Assembly (NCBI GenBank): GCA_016218155.1
Contig: JACREQ010000032.1
Coordinates: 62,001 to 126,000 of the forward strand
Direction: 5' to 3'
Length of the DNA: 64,000 bases
Origin: Bacteroidia bacterium
GTDB lineage: Bacteria; Bacteroidota; Bacteroidia; Bacteroidales; GWA2-32-17
Below the pieces are notes generated by a model. It saw only the letters and a program-made list of their open reading frames with translations, made no database searches and was not told the origin of the DNA. The translations under genes and the position numbers were made by a program. Of the stretch, positions 35,875 to 43,614 are shown in pieces (position 1 is the first letter of the stretch; each line of letters begins with the position of its first letter).

Positions 35875-36945
35875 TTAAATAAGCATTAATAGAAACTTCC
35901 CGATTTTAGCAACAGTTTGACCAATTTTTCCCCAGTTTACTTTTTTTACGCTTTCATTATCAATTACAATTCTTCCTGATTCTGCTTTAATAACATTAAG
36001 CATTTGAAGTCCTTTGTCAAACCCAACTTCTTTAAAAATCTCTTCAGTTGAAGATAAAAGCTGAGGAAACTTACCGCTTTTTGGATCATATATCTTTGAA
36101 AGGTCGAGCACTAAATTATTGTTCTCGTCAACAATAACAGGAAACATTGAAGGATCTATTTTCTTTCCATTAAAATTAAATGCAAGACCTTCAAGAACCT
36201 GATCTTTTAGTTCAGGTGGAACCTGATTTATTACGTCATTTAATGTGTTGGCATTTACACTTTTTAATGCAGGTACTTTGTCATAAATTGCTGATGCAAT
36301 ACCATTTGTTTCATAAAGCGGAACTCTCATTCTTACTTCAATTCCACCATCTTTTTCAATTGGTTCACCAATCACCTGAGCTCCTTTTATTATTCCATCA
36401 ACTTTTGTATAAATAAAATCGCTTGATGCAATCATGTCGTTAACTGTAGTTTCACCTGTAACCTGAACACCTTTTACAATTTCTAAAAGATTTCTCTGAG
36501 CATCAACAACAGCACCTCTGCGAGCCATTGCTTTTGCCTGTGCTGGATTTGTGAATTTTACATTATCCATTACCGAAAAACCTTTTGCTTCAACATATTG
36601 TTGTGTCCAGTTTATTGAGCCGTTTGGTTTATCTGTAACAACAGGTTTAGATTGTTGAATTATTTGTTCAAAATTTATTGGTTTTGCTTCGGTAATTGTA
36701 TTTGCAACCGGTTTTTGATCTTTAATAGGTGTTATTTGTTTACCGTCATTATTCTGATTTGTAGAATTTGTATTTGAATTATCAATAGTAGGTGTTACAG
36801 TTTTTGAATTCTCGGGTAGTACTACAGGTTGTTCAATTACTGCTTTAGATTTTTTTTCTTTTTTCTTCTTTTTTGACTGGGAGTAAGATGATAATGTAGA
36901 TACCAGTAGTAAGCCCATAAGAAGTACAACAATCTTAATTTTCAT
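35875..36945 (-). CDS. LPP20-like secreted protein
   Basis: The product is 356 aa. The N-terminal signal peptide (ending LSSYS-QS) is followed by a Lys-rich stretch and an Asn/Thr/Pro-rich linker to about residue 110. The central LPP20-type domain shows AKAMARRGAVVDAQRNLLEI, VKGVQVTGETTVNDM and IKGAQVIGEP then VRMRVPLY. The C-terminal part lacks recognised motifs. Family members are envelope proteins of uncertain function. It is the first gene of the three-gene operon ending at the DUF4476 protein; all three share the signal peptide plus basic/Asn-Thr linker design. Confidence 0.78.
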   Translation of the reverse strand: MKIKIVVLLMGLLLVSTLSSYSQSKKKKKEKKSKAVIEQPVVLPENSKTVTPTIDNSNTNSTNQNNDGKQITPIKDQKPVANTITEAKPINFEQIIQQSKPVVTDKPNGSINWTQQYVEAKGFSVMDNVKFTNPAQAKAMARRGAVVDAQRNLLEIVKGVQVTGETTVNDMIASSDFIYTKVDGIIKGAQVIGEPIEKDGGIEVRMRVPLYETNGIASAIYDKVPALKSVNANTLNDVINQVPPELKDQVLEGLAFNFNGKKIDPSMFPVIVDENNNLVLDLSKIYDPKSGKFPQLLSSTEEIFKEVGFDKGLQMLNVIKAESGRIVIDNESVKKVNWGKIGQTVAKIGKFLLMLI

Positions 36946-37048
36946 AAGTTAAAGGTTTTGATTTTATATTGCTAAATTAAAAATATTTCTCATTTAAATA
37001 AACAGACCAAAGTTATATGTGATTATTATTGAAAAAGTCATAATATAA

Positions 37049-37849
37049 TTATGAATATTTTTCAATTACTTTTCTAACGCTCTTATTTTCCATTAGTAAA
37101 GCTTTTGCCTGCTCTTCAGGAATATTTAAAAAAGTAGAAATCATTCTGGTTCCACGTTCAATTAATTTATTATTTGACAGCTGCATATCTACCATTTTAT
37201 TTCCAACCACTCTGCCTAATTTTATCATTACAGATGTTGATATCATATTTAAAATCAACTTTTGTGCTGTTCCACTTTTCATTCTTGTACTTCCGGTAAT
37301 AAATTCAGAGCCTGTGTTAACTTCAACCGGAAAAATTGCTTCAAGTGCAATTGGTGAGCCTGGATTTGAAGTTATTGCACCGGTAATAATACCACTGTGA
37401 GCACAATGTTGAAGTGTTCCTATTACGTAAGGGGTTGTTCCTGAAGCAGAAATCCCAATTACGAAATCTTTATCTGTAACATTATACTTCAATAATTCAT
37501 TCCATCCTGAATCATAATCATCTTCTGCATGTTCAACTGCCTGACGAATGGCTTGATCTCCACCTGCAATTATTCCGATTACCAATCCTTTATCAACACC
37601 GAAAGTTGGTGGGCATTCTGATGCATCAACAATTCCTAATCTTCCGCTGGTTCCTGATCCTAAATAAAAAAGCCTGCCACCGTTTTGAAGTTTCTGAAAT
37701 ACAGCTTCGGATAGTTTTTCTATTTGAGGAATTACTTTCTCAATTTCTGTCGGAACTTTATGATCTTCGTGATTAATGTTATGTAAAATTTCACGAATTG
37801 ACATTTTTTCTAGATTATTATATGTTGAATCGGATTCAGTATTTTTCAT
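37049..37849 (-). CDS. murQ: N-acetylmuramic acid 6-phosphate etherase
   Basis: The product is 266 aa, the compact length common in Bacteroidetes. The SIS sugar-phosphate domain shows RLFYLGSGTSGRLGIVDASE (with the catalytic Glu) and CPPTFGV, then GISASGTTPYVIGTL and GSEFITGSTRMKSGTAQKL. It cleaves the lactyl ether of MurNAc-6-phosphate in peptidoglycan recycling. It is a single gene; the 230-bp region 37850-38079 downstream of the next minus-strand gene holds no recognisable feature. Confidence 0.93.
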   Translation of the reverse strand: MKNTESDSTYNNLEKMSIREILHNINHEDHKVPTEIEKVIPQIEKLSEAVFQKLQNGGRLFYLGSGTSGRLGIVDASECPPTFGVDKGLVIGIIAGGDQAIRQAVEHAEDDYDSGWNELLKYNVTDKDFVIGISASGTTPYVIGTLQHCAHSGIITGAITSNPGSPIALEAIFPVEVNTGSEFITGSTRMKSGTAQKLILNMISTSVMIKLGRVVGNKMVDMQLSNNKLIERGTRMISTFLNIPEEQAKALLMENKSVRKVIEKYS

Positions 37850-38079
37850 ATTTGTATTTAAAGTTCAAACCTACGGCAATTTTAAAAACTTTGCAACCAA
37901 AATTATTTTCAATACAAAAATATGATATCTGTGTATAATGACATGTATTTATTACCTATATTTTATCTATACAATTAAAAAATATTTTGAATAATAATAA
38001 AATAGCATTTTTGTATATGGCAGTAAACGTGATGATTATTTAATGAGTTTTTAGAGTGTCAGAATTAATAGTCTAAAAA

Positions 38080-38490
38080 CTATTTTGCAGTAATTACATT
38101 AAAATCCCGAGCTGTAAATTCTTCGTTTCCGGCTTTATCTTTACAATAAATCAAAAAAAGATATCTTCCCGAATCAATATTTAGTGGCACTTGTAACTGA
38201 TCTTTAATTAAAGATTCAATTCCGGATATTGATTTAACAATAGTAGTGTCCCATAAATAACTTTCTGTATTTTTTAAAATAGGTATGGTCGATGATTGAA
38301 TTTTAATTTTGTATTCTTTTAACTCAAAGTCATCTTTAAATTCTATTTCATAAAATAAGTTATTTCCTAATGCTACATTAGCATGATTTGCAGGTTTTGA
38401 AATTGTAATAAAAGGTTTCTGTATATCAGTTTCTGTTTTCTTACAGCCTGATAATAAAAGCACTACTGATATAATTAATATTAGTCTCAT
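38080..38490 (-). CDS. Small lipoprotein, DUF4625-like
   Basis: The product is 136 aa. The lipobox LLSGC (Cys16) gives a lipoprotein. The mature part is one immunoglobulin-like beta domain, with the typical start KPFITISKPANHANVALG and late YLFLIYCKDKAGNEE, as in DUF4625 lipoproteins of Bacteroidetes. The function is unknown; such domains are often surface-associated. It is divergent from the PafA phosphatase gene. Confidence 0.72.
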   Translation of the reverse strand: MRLILIISVVLLLSGCKKTETDIQKPFITISKPANHANVALGNNLFYEIEFKDDFELKEYKIKIQSSTIPILKNTESYLWDTTIVKSISGIESLIKDQLQVPLNIDSGRYLFLIYCKDKAGNEEFTARDFNVITAK

Positions 38491-38618
38491 TATTTTTTTT
38501 ATAAAAATAATAAAAATTGCAATTCGGTGTTTAAAACTGCTGGATAATATGCCATAATTAATTCTAAAATGTAAACTAAAATCACAATTTTTGTATTTGA
38601 ATTAATCAAAATAAAATT

Positions 38619-40268
38619 ATGCGATTTACAGCAATTCTTTTTATAAGTATTTTACTTTCATCAGGTATTTGCAATGCTCAAAAAACAAAAGCTATTCCAC
38701 CCGAAAAGCCAAAACTTGTTATAGGAATAGTTGTTGATCAGATGCGTTACGATTATATTTCGAGATACTGGGATAAATTGGAGAAGAATGGTTTTAAAAG
38801 ATTTGTAAATGAAGGTGCATTTTGTAAAAATGCACGTCAGAATTATATATTTACTCAAACTGGTTCAGGTCATGCAACAATTTTTACAGGTGCAACTCCT
38901 TCTGTAAATGGAATAGTTTCAAATGAATGGTATATAAGATTAAAAAAGCAAAAAGTTTATTGTGTTGAAGATTCTAAAGTAAAGGCTGTAGGCAGTAATT
39001 CCGATAAAGGAAAAATGTCGCCGGTTAATCTTTTAACTACAACTATTGGCGATGAATTAAGGTTATCTAATCAGAATAAATCAAAAGTAATTGCAATTTC
39101 ATTAAAAGACAGGGCATCAATTTTACCGGGTGGCCATAATCCTAATGCAGCATATTGGTATGATGATAATTCAGGTAATTTTATTACAAGTACATATTAT
39201 TTAGATACACTTCCAAAGTGGGTTACAGAGTTTAATAACAAAAAACTTTCTGATTTTTATCTTGACAGATTATGGACTCCTTTGTTGACAATGCCTGAAT
39301 ATAAAGAAAGCCTTCCGGATACAAATAAATACGAAAAAGGGTTTGGCAATAAACAAAGTTGTTTTCCTTATGACCTTGCATTTTTAAGTAAGCCACCAAA
39401 AAAAGAAAGAGATTATTCTTTACTTAAGGTATGCCCATTTGGAAATACTTATACTCACGATTTTGCAATTGCTGCGGTTGTGGGGGAGAATCTTGGAAAA
39501 GGCAGCAGCACAGATTTTCTTTCAATAAGTTTTTCGCCTACAGATTATATTGGTCACCGGTTTGGACCATTATCGGTAGAGATAGAAGACACATATTTGA
39601 GATTAGACAAAGAAATTGCGCATTTTATTGATTTTATAGAGACTGAGATAGGAAAAGAAAATGTTTTAATTTTTTTGACAGCTGATCATGGTTCATCTCA
39701 GAATCCTCAGTATTTGATTGATAACAAATTGCCTGGAGGAGTCTTTAAACAGTATTATGCATTGTCATTATTGAAGAGCTATTTGAATGCTGTTTATGGA
39801 GAAGGTGAGTGGGTTCTAACTTATCTTGATCAACAGATATTTTTAAATCATACTTTGATAGAAGATTCTAAAATTTCATTGACAGATATACAAAATAAAG
39901 TAGCTTCTTTTATGTTACAGTTTAATGGAGTTGAGAATGCCGTAACTGCATCAACTCTTGAAACAAATAATTTTACTAAGGGAATATTTATGTATATGCA
40001 AAATAGTTTTAATCAGAAACGATCAGGCGATATATTAATTAATCTTGAGCCAGGCTGGATTCAGGATTCTGATTATGATGTTGATCATAATACTGCTTAT
40101 TCGTATGATACACATGTTCCACTTTTATGGTACGGATGGAAAATTACACGACAAACTATTTTACGTGAAGTGCATTTAGTTGATATTGCACCAACAATTT
40201 CAACTATGTTGAATATTGAGTACCCTAGCGGATGCACAGGAGAACCAATAAATGAACTTTTTAATTAA
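38619..40268 (+). CDS. pafA: PafA-type alkaline phosphatase (phosphate-irrepressible family)
   Basis: The product is 549 aa with a signal peptide (ending GICNA-QK). The alkaline-phosphatase superfamily core is intact: metal-binding Asp40 in GIVVDQMRYDY, the nucleophile threonine Thr81 in FTQTGSGHATIFTGATP, and LTADHGSSQNP. The segment AISLKDRASILPGGH contains the Lys and Arg that mark PafA phosphomonoesterases as opposed to sulfatases or diesterases. It probably releases phosphate from phosphomonoesters in the periplasm. It lies 5 bp before the subtilase gene. Confidence 0.9.
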   Translation: MRFTAILFISILLSSGICNAQKTKAIPPEKPKLVIGIVVDQMRYDYISRYWDKLEKNGFKRFVNEGAFCKNARQNYIFTQTGSGHATIFTGATPSVNGIVSNEWYIRLKKQKVYCVEDSKVKAVGSNSDKGKMSPVNLLTTTIGDELRLSNQNKSKVIAISLKDRASILPGGHNPNAAYWYDDNSGNFITSTYYLDTLPKWVTEFNNKKLSDFYLDRLWTPLLTMPEYKESLPDTNKYEKGFGNKQSCFPYDLAFLSKPPKKERDYSLLKVCPFGNTYTHDFAIAAVVGENLGKGSSTDFLSISFSPTDYIGHRFGPLSVEIEDTYLRLDKEIAHFIDFIETEIGKENVLIFLTADHGSSQNPQYLIDNKLPGGVFKQYYALSLLKSYLNAVYGEGEWVLTYLDQQIFLNHTLIEDSKISLTDIQNKVASFMLQFNGVENAVTASTLETNNFTKGIFMYMQNSFNQKRSGDILINLEPGWIQDSDYDVDHNTAYSYDTHVPLLWYGWKITRQTILREVHLVDIAPTISTMLNIEYPSGCTGEPINELFN

Positions 40269-40273
40269 ATGTT

Positions 40274-41827
40274 ATGAAGTATTTATTTTTCATTTTGTTT
40301 TTAGGTGTGGTATTAAACTCATTTTCTCAGAATCAATATGCAGTTTTTTTTAAAAATAAAAATGGAGTAACTTTTAATCCTTTTACTTATTTTGATGCAA
40401 AGGCAATTGAGAGAAGAATGCAGTTAGGAATATCTCTTTATGATTCTACTGATTTTCCTGTTTCTGAAGAATACTCAAAAATAATTTCTCAAAAAGTTGA
40501 AAAAATAACAGGCTGCACAAGATGGTTTAATGCTGTTTTTGTGGAGGCTAATTCAAGCCAGATTTCAGAAGTAAAAACTCTGCCATTTGTGCAAGGTGTT
40601 GAGGAATTAACTTCCAGATTGGTATTGTGCTCAGATGGCGATGAAATTAAAATTGATTCTACTCAAAAAGAATTTCTGAAAAATCAGACTGGACATTTAC
40701 AAGGTGATTTGTTCCGTAATGTAGGTTTTACCGGTAATGGAATTCGTATTGCGATTTTTGATGGTGGGTTTCCGAATGTTGATAAACATCCCGCATTTGA
40801 GCATATCAGAAAAGCAAATAAAATTATTAAAACTTGGGATTTTACTTCTGATAAGGAAAATGTATATTTGGCAAATAGTCACGGTACAAATGTTTTATCA
40901 TGTATAGCAGGGCTAATTGATGGTATTCCTGTCGGATTAGCTACAGATGCTGAGTTTCTTTTAGCTCGCACAGAAGTTGGCTCTGAACCTTTCAGTGAAG
41001 AAAAAAACTGGCTGCAAGCTGTTGAGTGGGCTGATAAAAACGGAGCAAAGATTATTAACAGTTCCCTTGGTTATACCGATAGTCGCTATTTCCCATGGGA
41101 AATGAATGGTAAGCGCAGCTTGGTATCGCGTGCAGCAAATATTGCTGCTTCTAAAGGAATTCTTGTTGTAAATGCAGCTGGTAACGAGGGCACCAACAAA
41201 TGGAAAAAGATTATTACACCTGCCGATGCAGATAGCGTTTTAACAATTGGCGGAATTAATCCCAATACTTATTATCACATGAACTACAGTTCATACGGAC
41301 CATCTGCAGATTGGCGTTTAAAACCTAATGTTTCTGCATTTTCGCATGTAATTGCAGCCAGTCCAAACAATATTCACGAAACTGATGGAACTTCTTTTTC
41401 TAGTCCTTTGGTAGCTGGTTTTGCGGCATGTGCATGGCAGTCTAATTTAGGTTTAACTAATATGCAGTTGTTTTTAGAAATAGAAAAATCTGCAACACTT
41501 TACCCATACTTTGATTATGCTCATGGTTATGGAATTCCTCAGGCATCTTATTTCTTAAATAGCATGGTTTCTGTAGCAAAGCAGCCTACAGTTGAAATTA
41601 TTGTAAATGAAAATGCTATATCTGTTAAAACATTATTATTACCGTCAAATAAAACTAATAATAAATATTTGTATTATCATATTGCAAATTCTAAGGCAAT
41701 ACTTAAGAAATATGCAGTTGTTGAGGTTCTCCAAAATAATGTACTAACATTAGACCCATCTGATTTTGAAAAAGGCGATGTTCTTAGAATTTATTATTTA
41801 GGTTATATGCTAGAAAAACAATTTTAA
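40274..41827 (+). CDS. Secreted S8 (subtilisin-like) serine protease
   Basis: The product is 517 aa with a signal peptide (ending LNSFS-QN). The catalytic triad is Asp163 (RIAIFDGGFP), His203 (ANSHGTNVLSC) and Ser374 (DGTSFSSPLVAG), and the oxyanion Asn304 is in AAGNEG. An N-terminal prodomain-like segment (20-140) is present. The C-terminal ~90 residues form a beta domain that does not clearly match a type IX sorting domain. It is probably a periplasmic or surface protease. It is cotranscribed with pafA and followed 12 bp later by a beta-barrel gene. Confidence 0.9.
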   Translation: MKYLFFILFLGVVLNSFSQNQYAVFFKNKNGVTFNPFTYFDAKAIERRMQLGISLYDSTDFPVSEEYSKIISQKVEKITGCTRWFNAVFVEANSSQISEVKTLPFVQGVEELTSRLVLCSDGDEIKIDSTQKEFLKNQTGHLQGDLFRNVGFTGNGIRIAIFDGGFPNVDKHPAFEHIRKANKIIKTWDFTSDKENVYLANSHGTNVLSCIAGLIDGIPVGLATDAEFLLARTEVGSEPFSEEKNWLQAVEWADKNGAKIINSSLGYTDSRYFPWEMNGKRSLVSRAANIAASKGILVVNAAGNEGTNKWKKIITPADADSVLTIGGINPNTYYHMNYSSYGPSADWRLKPNVSAFSHVIAASPNNIHETDGTSFSSPLVAGFAACAWQSNLGLTNMQLFLEIEKSATLYPYFDYAHGYGIPQASYFLNSMVSVAKQPTVEIIVNENAISVKTLLLPSNKTNNKYLYYHIANSKAILKKYAVVEVLQNNVLTLDPSDFEKGDVLRIYYLGYMLEKQF

Positions 41828-41839
41828 ATTTTTGTAAAA

Positions 41840-42553
41840 ATGAAATACATTGCATTTATTTGTATATTGTTTGTATCATACAGCTCATATGCTCAGAACG
41901 TGCTTTTAGAAGAAGAGCCAACAAATGACACAATAATTCCTAAAACTGGTCCGAATTTAAAAAAGTTTAATCTTTTTTATGTCGGATATGAATTTGTCGC
42001 TGATGACTTTTCGGAAAATACTGCAAAGGTTAGAAATGGAGCTTCTAACGTTGTTTTTTTTGGATTCAGACACAAAATGAAAATTAGTAATTTTTGGTCA
42101 GTGGGCTATGATATAAGTATGATGTCTTCAACTTATAGCATTAAACAAAATTCGAAAAAAACTTTTCCTTCTGTTGGTATTCATAAAAAAGAAAGAATAG
42201 CTGTTGGTGGATTGGGATTACAATTGTTTACACGTTTTAATTTTGACAGGAGAGGAAATAAATTAGGAAAATACCTTGACATTGGAGGTTATGCAAACTG
42301 GGATTTTTCAAATAATCATTTTACTAAAGATAAAACTGTTGCTGCAGATAGTAGTAATGCTTCTGTAATCAATGTTACGGAACAAAATTTAAAATATTTT
42401 GAAAACTATGAGTATGGCGTAAAAGCTCGTTTAGGTTCAAATCATATTGCAATTTGTGCAACTTATCGTATTTCTGATTTAATAAAACCCAGTTTTAGTT
42501 ATTATCCCGAATTACCTAAGTTAAGTGTAGGACTAGAAATAGGATTTTATTAG
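41840..42553 (+). CDS. Predicted outer-membrane beta-barrel protein
   Basis: The product is 237 aa. A signal peptide (MKYIAFICILFVSYSSYA-QN) is followed by amphipathic strands with typical turns (FLVGYEF-like NLFYVGYEFVAD, FWSVGYDISMMSS, IAVGGLGLQLFTRFNFD, YGVKARLGSNHIAICATYR). It ends VGLEIGFY, the aromatic C-terminal strand of an outer-membrane barrel. No family is recognised. It is the last gene of the pafA operon. Confidence 0.75.
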   Translation: MKYIAFICILFVSYSSYAQNVLLEEEPTNDTIIPKTGPNLKKFNLFYVGYEFVADDFSENTAKVRNGASNVVFFGFRHKMKISNFWSVGYDISMMSSTYSIKQNSKKTFPSVGIHKKERIAVGGLGLQLFTRFNFDRRGNKLGKYLDIGGYANWDFSNNHFTKDKTVAADSSNASVINVTEQNLKYFENYEYGVKARLGSNHIAICATYRISDLIKPSFSYYPELPKLSVGLEIGFY

Positions 42554-42929
42554 TATTCCAAGTTATCCATTGTGGTTACCAAAGTGTAGGAGGACTAAAA
42601 ACGTTTTTTTTACGATTAAAATCTATTGAATGGATAATGAACTAAATCCTTCATTTCGTAACACTCCATTATAGATGATAAAAGAGACTGTTGTCCATAG
42701 CGTTGTCCTACAATCATCCTTAGCTACCTAACCTGAGTCTGGCGAAGTGGAGTCGATAATGTATAATTCATATAATCAGATATATATTGCGATAATAATT
42801 TATTAGTTGAAACATAGTTAAAACAATATTGAAAAATATTATTGTATTATTATTCAATAATATTACTTAATTATTCACATATAATACTAAGCATTTCATA
42901 TTCTCTTTTTACAACACATTTCTTAAATG
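42554..42929. other. Non-coding gap upstream of the AraC/kinase operon
   Basis: No gene is seen. The stretch 42729-42759 (ACCTAACCTGAGTCTGGCGA and the following AGTGGAGTCG) resembles the short dispersed intergenic repeats often met in Bacteroidetes, but I see no second copy in the window. The remainder is AT-rich leader sequence to the regulon promoter at 42930. Confidence 0.5.
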
Positions 42930-42994
42930 TGTGAATTATGTAACTTAATTTAAAAGTTTTATAACACTTTCTGTCTAAAAGTTGTTCACCTTTG
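42930..42994 (+). promoter_or_regulatory. Regulon promoter module 1 (AraC/hybrid-kinase operon)
   Basis: TGTGAATTATGTAAC starts at 42930. The two repeats are ATGTAAC 42938-42944 and TTATAAC 42959-42965, 21 bp apart. The -7-like box CACCTTTG is at 42987-42994. Total length is 65 bp. The repeats occupy the position of the -33 element, which is missing. The regulator gene itself has this module, so the system may be autoregulated. Confidence 0.8.
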
Positions 42995-43019
42995 TTTAAA
43001 TCTTTAAAAAAGAGGTTAT

Positions 43020-43586
43020 TTGAAATTGTATATCAAATATATGGTGAGTAGTCGTTGTAAAATGGCAGTTAAAGAGGAGTTGAAAAAACTTGGACTTCAT
43101 TTTATTGTTGTTGAATTAGGTGAAGTTGAAATAATGGAAACACTTACTGTAGAGCAACGTGATCAAGTTAAAATTGCACTTCTTAACTCCGGGCTTGAAT
43201 TAATGGATGACAAAAGAGCCATGTTGATTGAAAAAATAAAAAATGCAATTATTCAAATGGTTCATCATACCGATGAATTAATTAAAGTAAACTTTTCTGA
43301 CTATTTAAGTGAAAAATTAAATCACGACTATACATATCTGGCAAATTTATTTTCAGAAGTACAAGGAACCACAATAGAGCAGTTTATCATTTCACATAAA
43401 ATTGAAAGAATAAAAGAACTTATAATTTATGGTGAGTTAAACATTACCGAAATTGCCTGGAAGATGAATTATAGTAGCGTCGCACATTTATCTAATCAAT
43501 TTAAAAAAGTTACCGGATTATCACCTTCTCATTTTAAACAATTGAAAGATAAAAGGAGAAGCCCAATTGAAGAAATTGGAAATTAA
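43020..43586 (+). CDS. AraC-family regulator with a ferredoxin-like N-terminal domain
   Basis: The product is 188 aa. It starts with TTG; this start is preferred because it retains the N-terminal MKLYIKYMVSSRCKMAVKEE, which resembles a heavy-metal-associated ferredoxin-like fold, and AGAGG lies 4 bp upstream. Where such domains have CxxC, this one has SSRC, so classical metal binding is doubtful. The C-terminal AraC DNA-binding domain (about 95-180) shows TYLANLFSEVQGTTIEQFI, ITEIAWKMNYSSVAHLSNQF and KKVTGLSPSHFK. AraC proteins bind direct repeats about 21 bp apart, the exact spacing of the regulon module upstream of this and ten other transcripts. It is followed 28 bp later by a hybrid kinase. 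Confidence 0.85.
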   Translation: MKLYIKYMVSSRCKMAVKEELKKLGLHFIVVELGEVEIMETLTVEQRDQVKIALLNSGLELMDDKRAMLIEKIKNAIIQMVHHTDELIKVNFSDYLSEKLNHDYTYLANLFSEVQGTTIEQFIISHKIERIKELIIYGELNITEIAWKMNYSSVAHLSNQFKKVTGLSPSHFKQLKDKRRSPIEEIGN

Positions 43587-43614
43587 ATTTTAAAAGGCGG
43601 AATACAAATATAAA

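Noticed and set aside
34569-36945. Flagellar assembly role for the FlgT-like protein
   Set aside because: Only the domain resemblance suggests it; no flagellar or motility gene is in the window.
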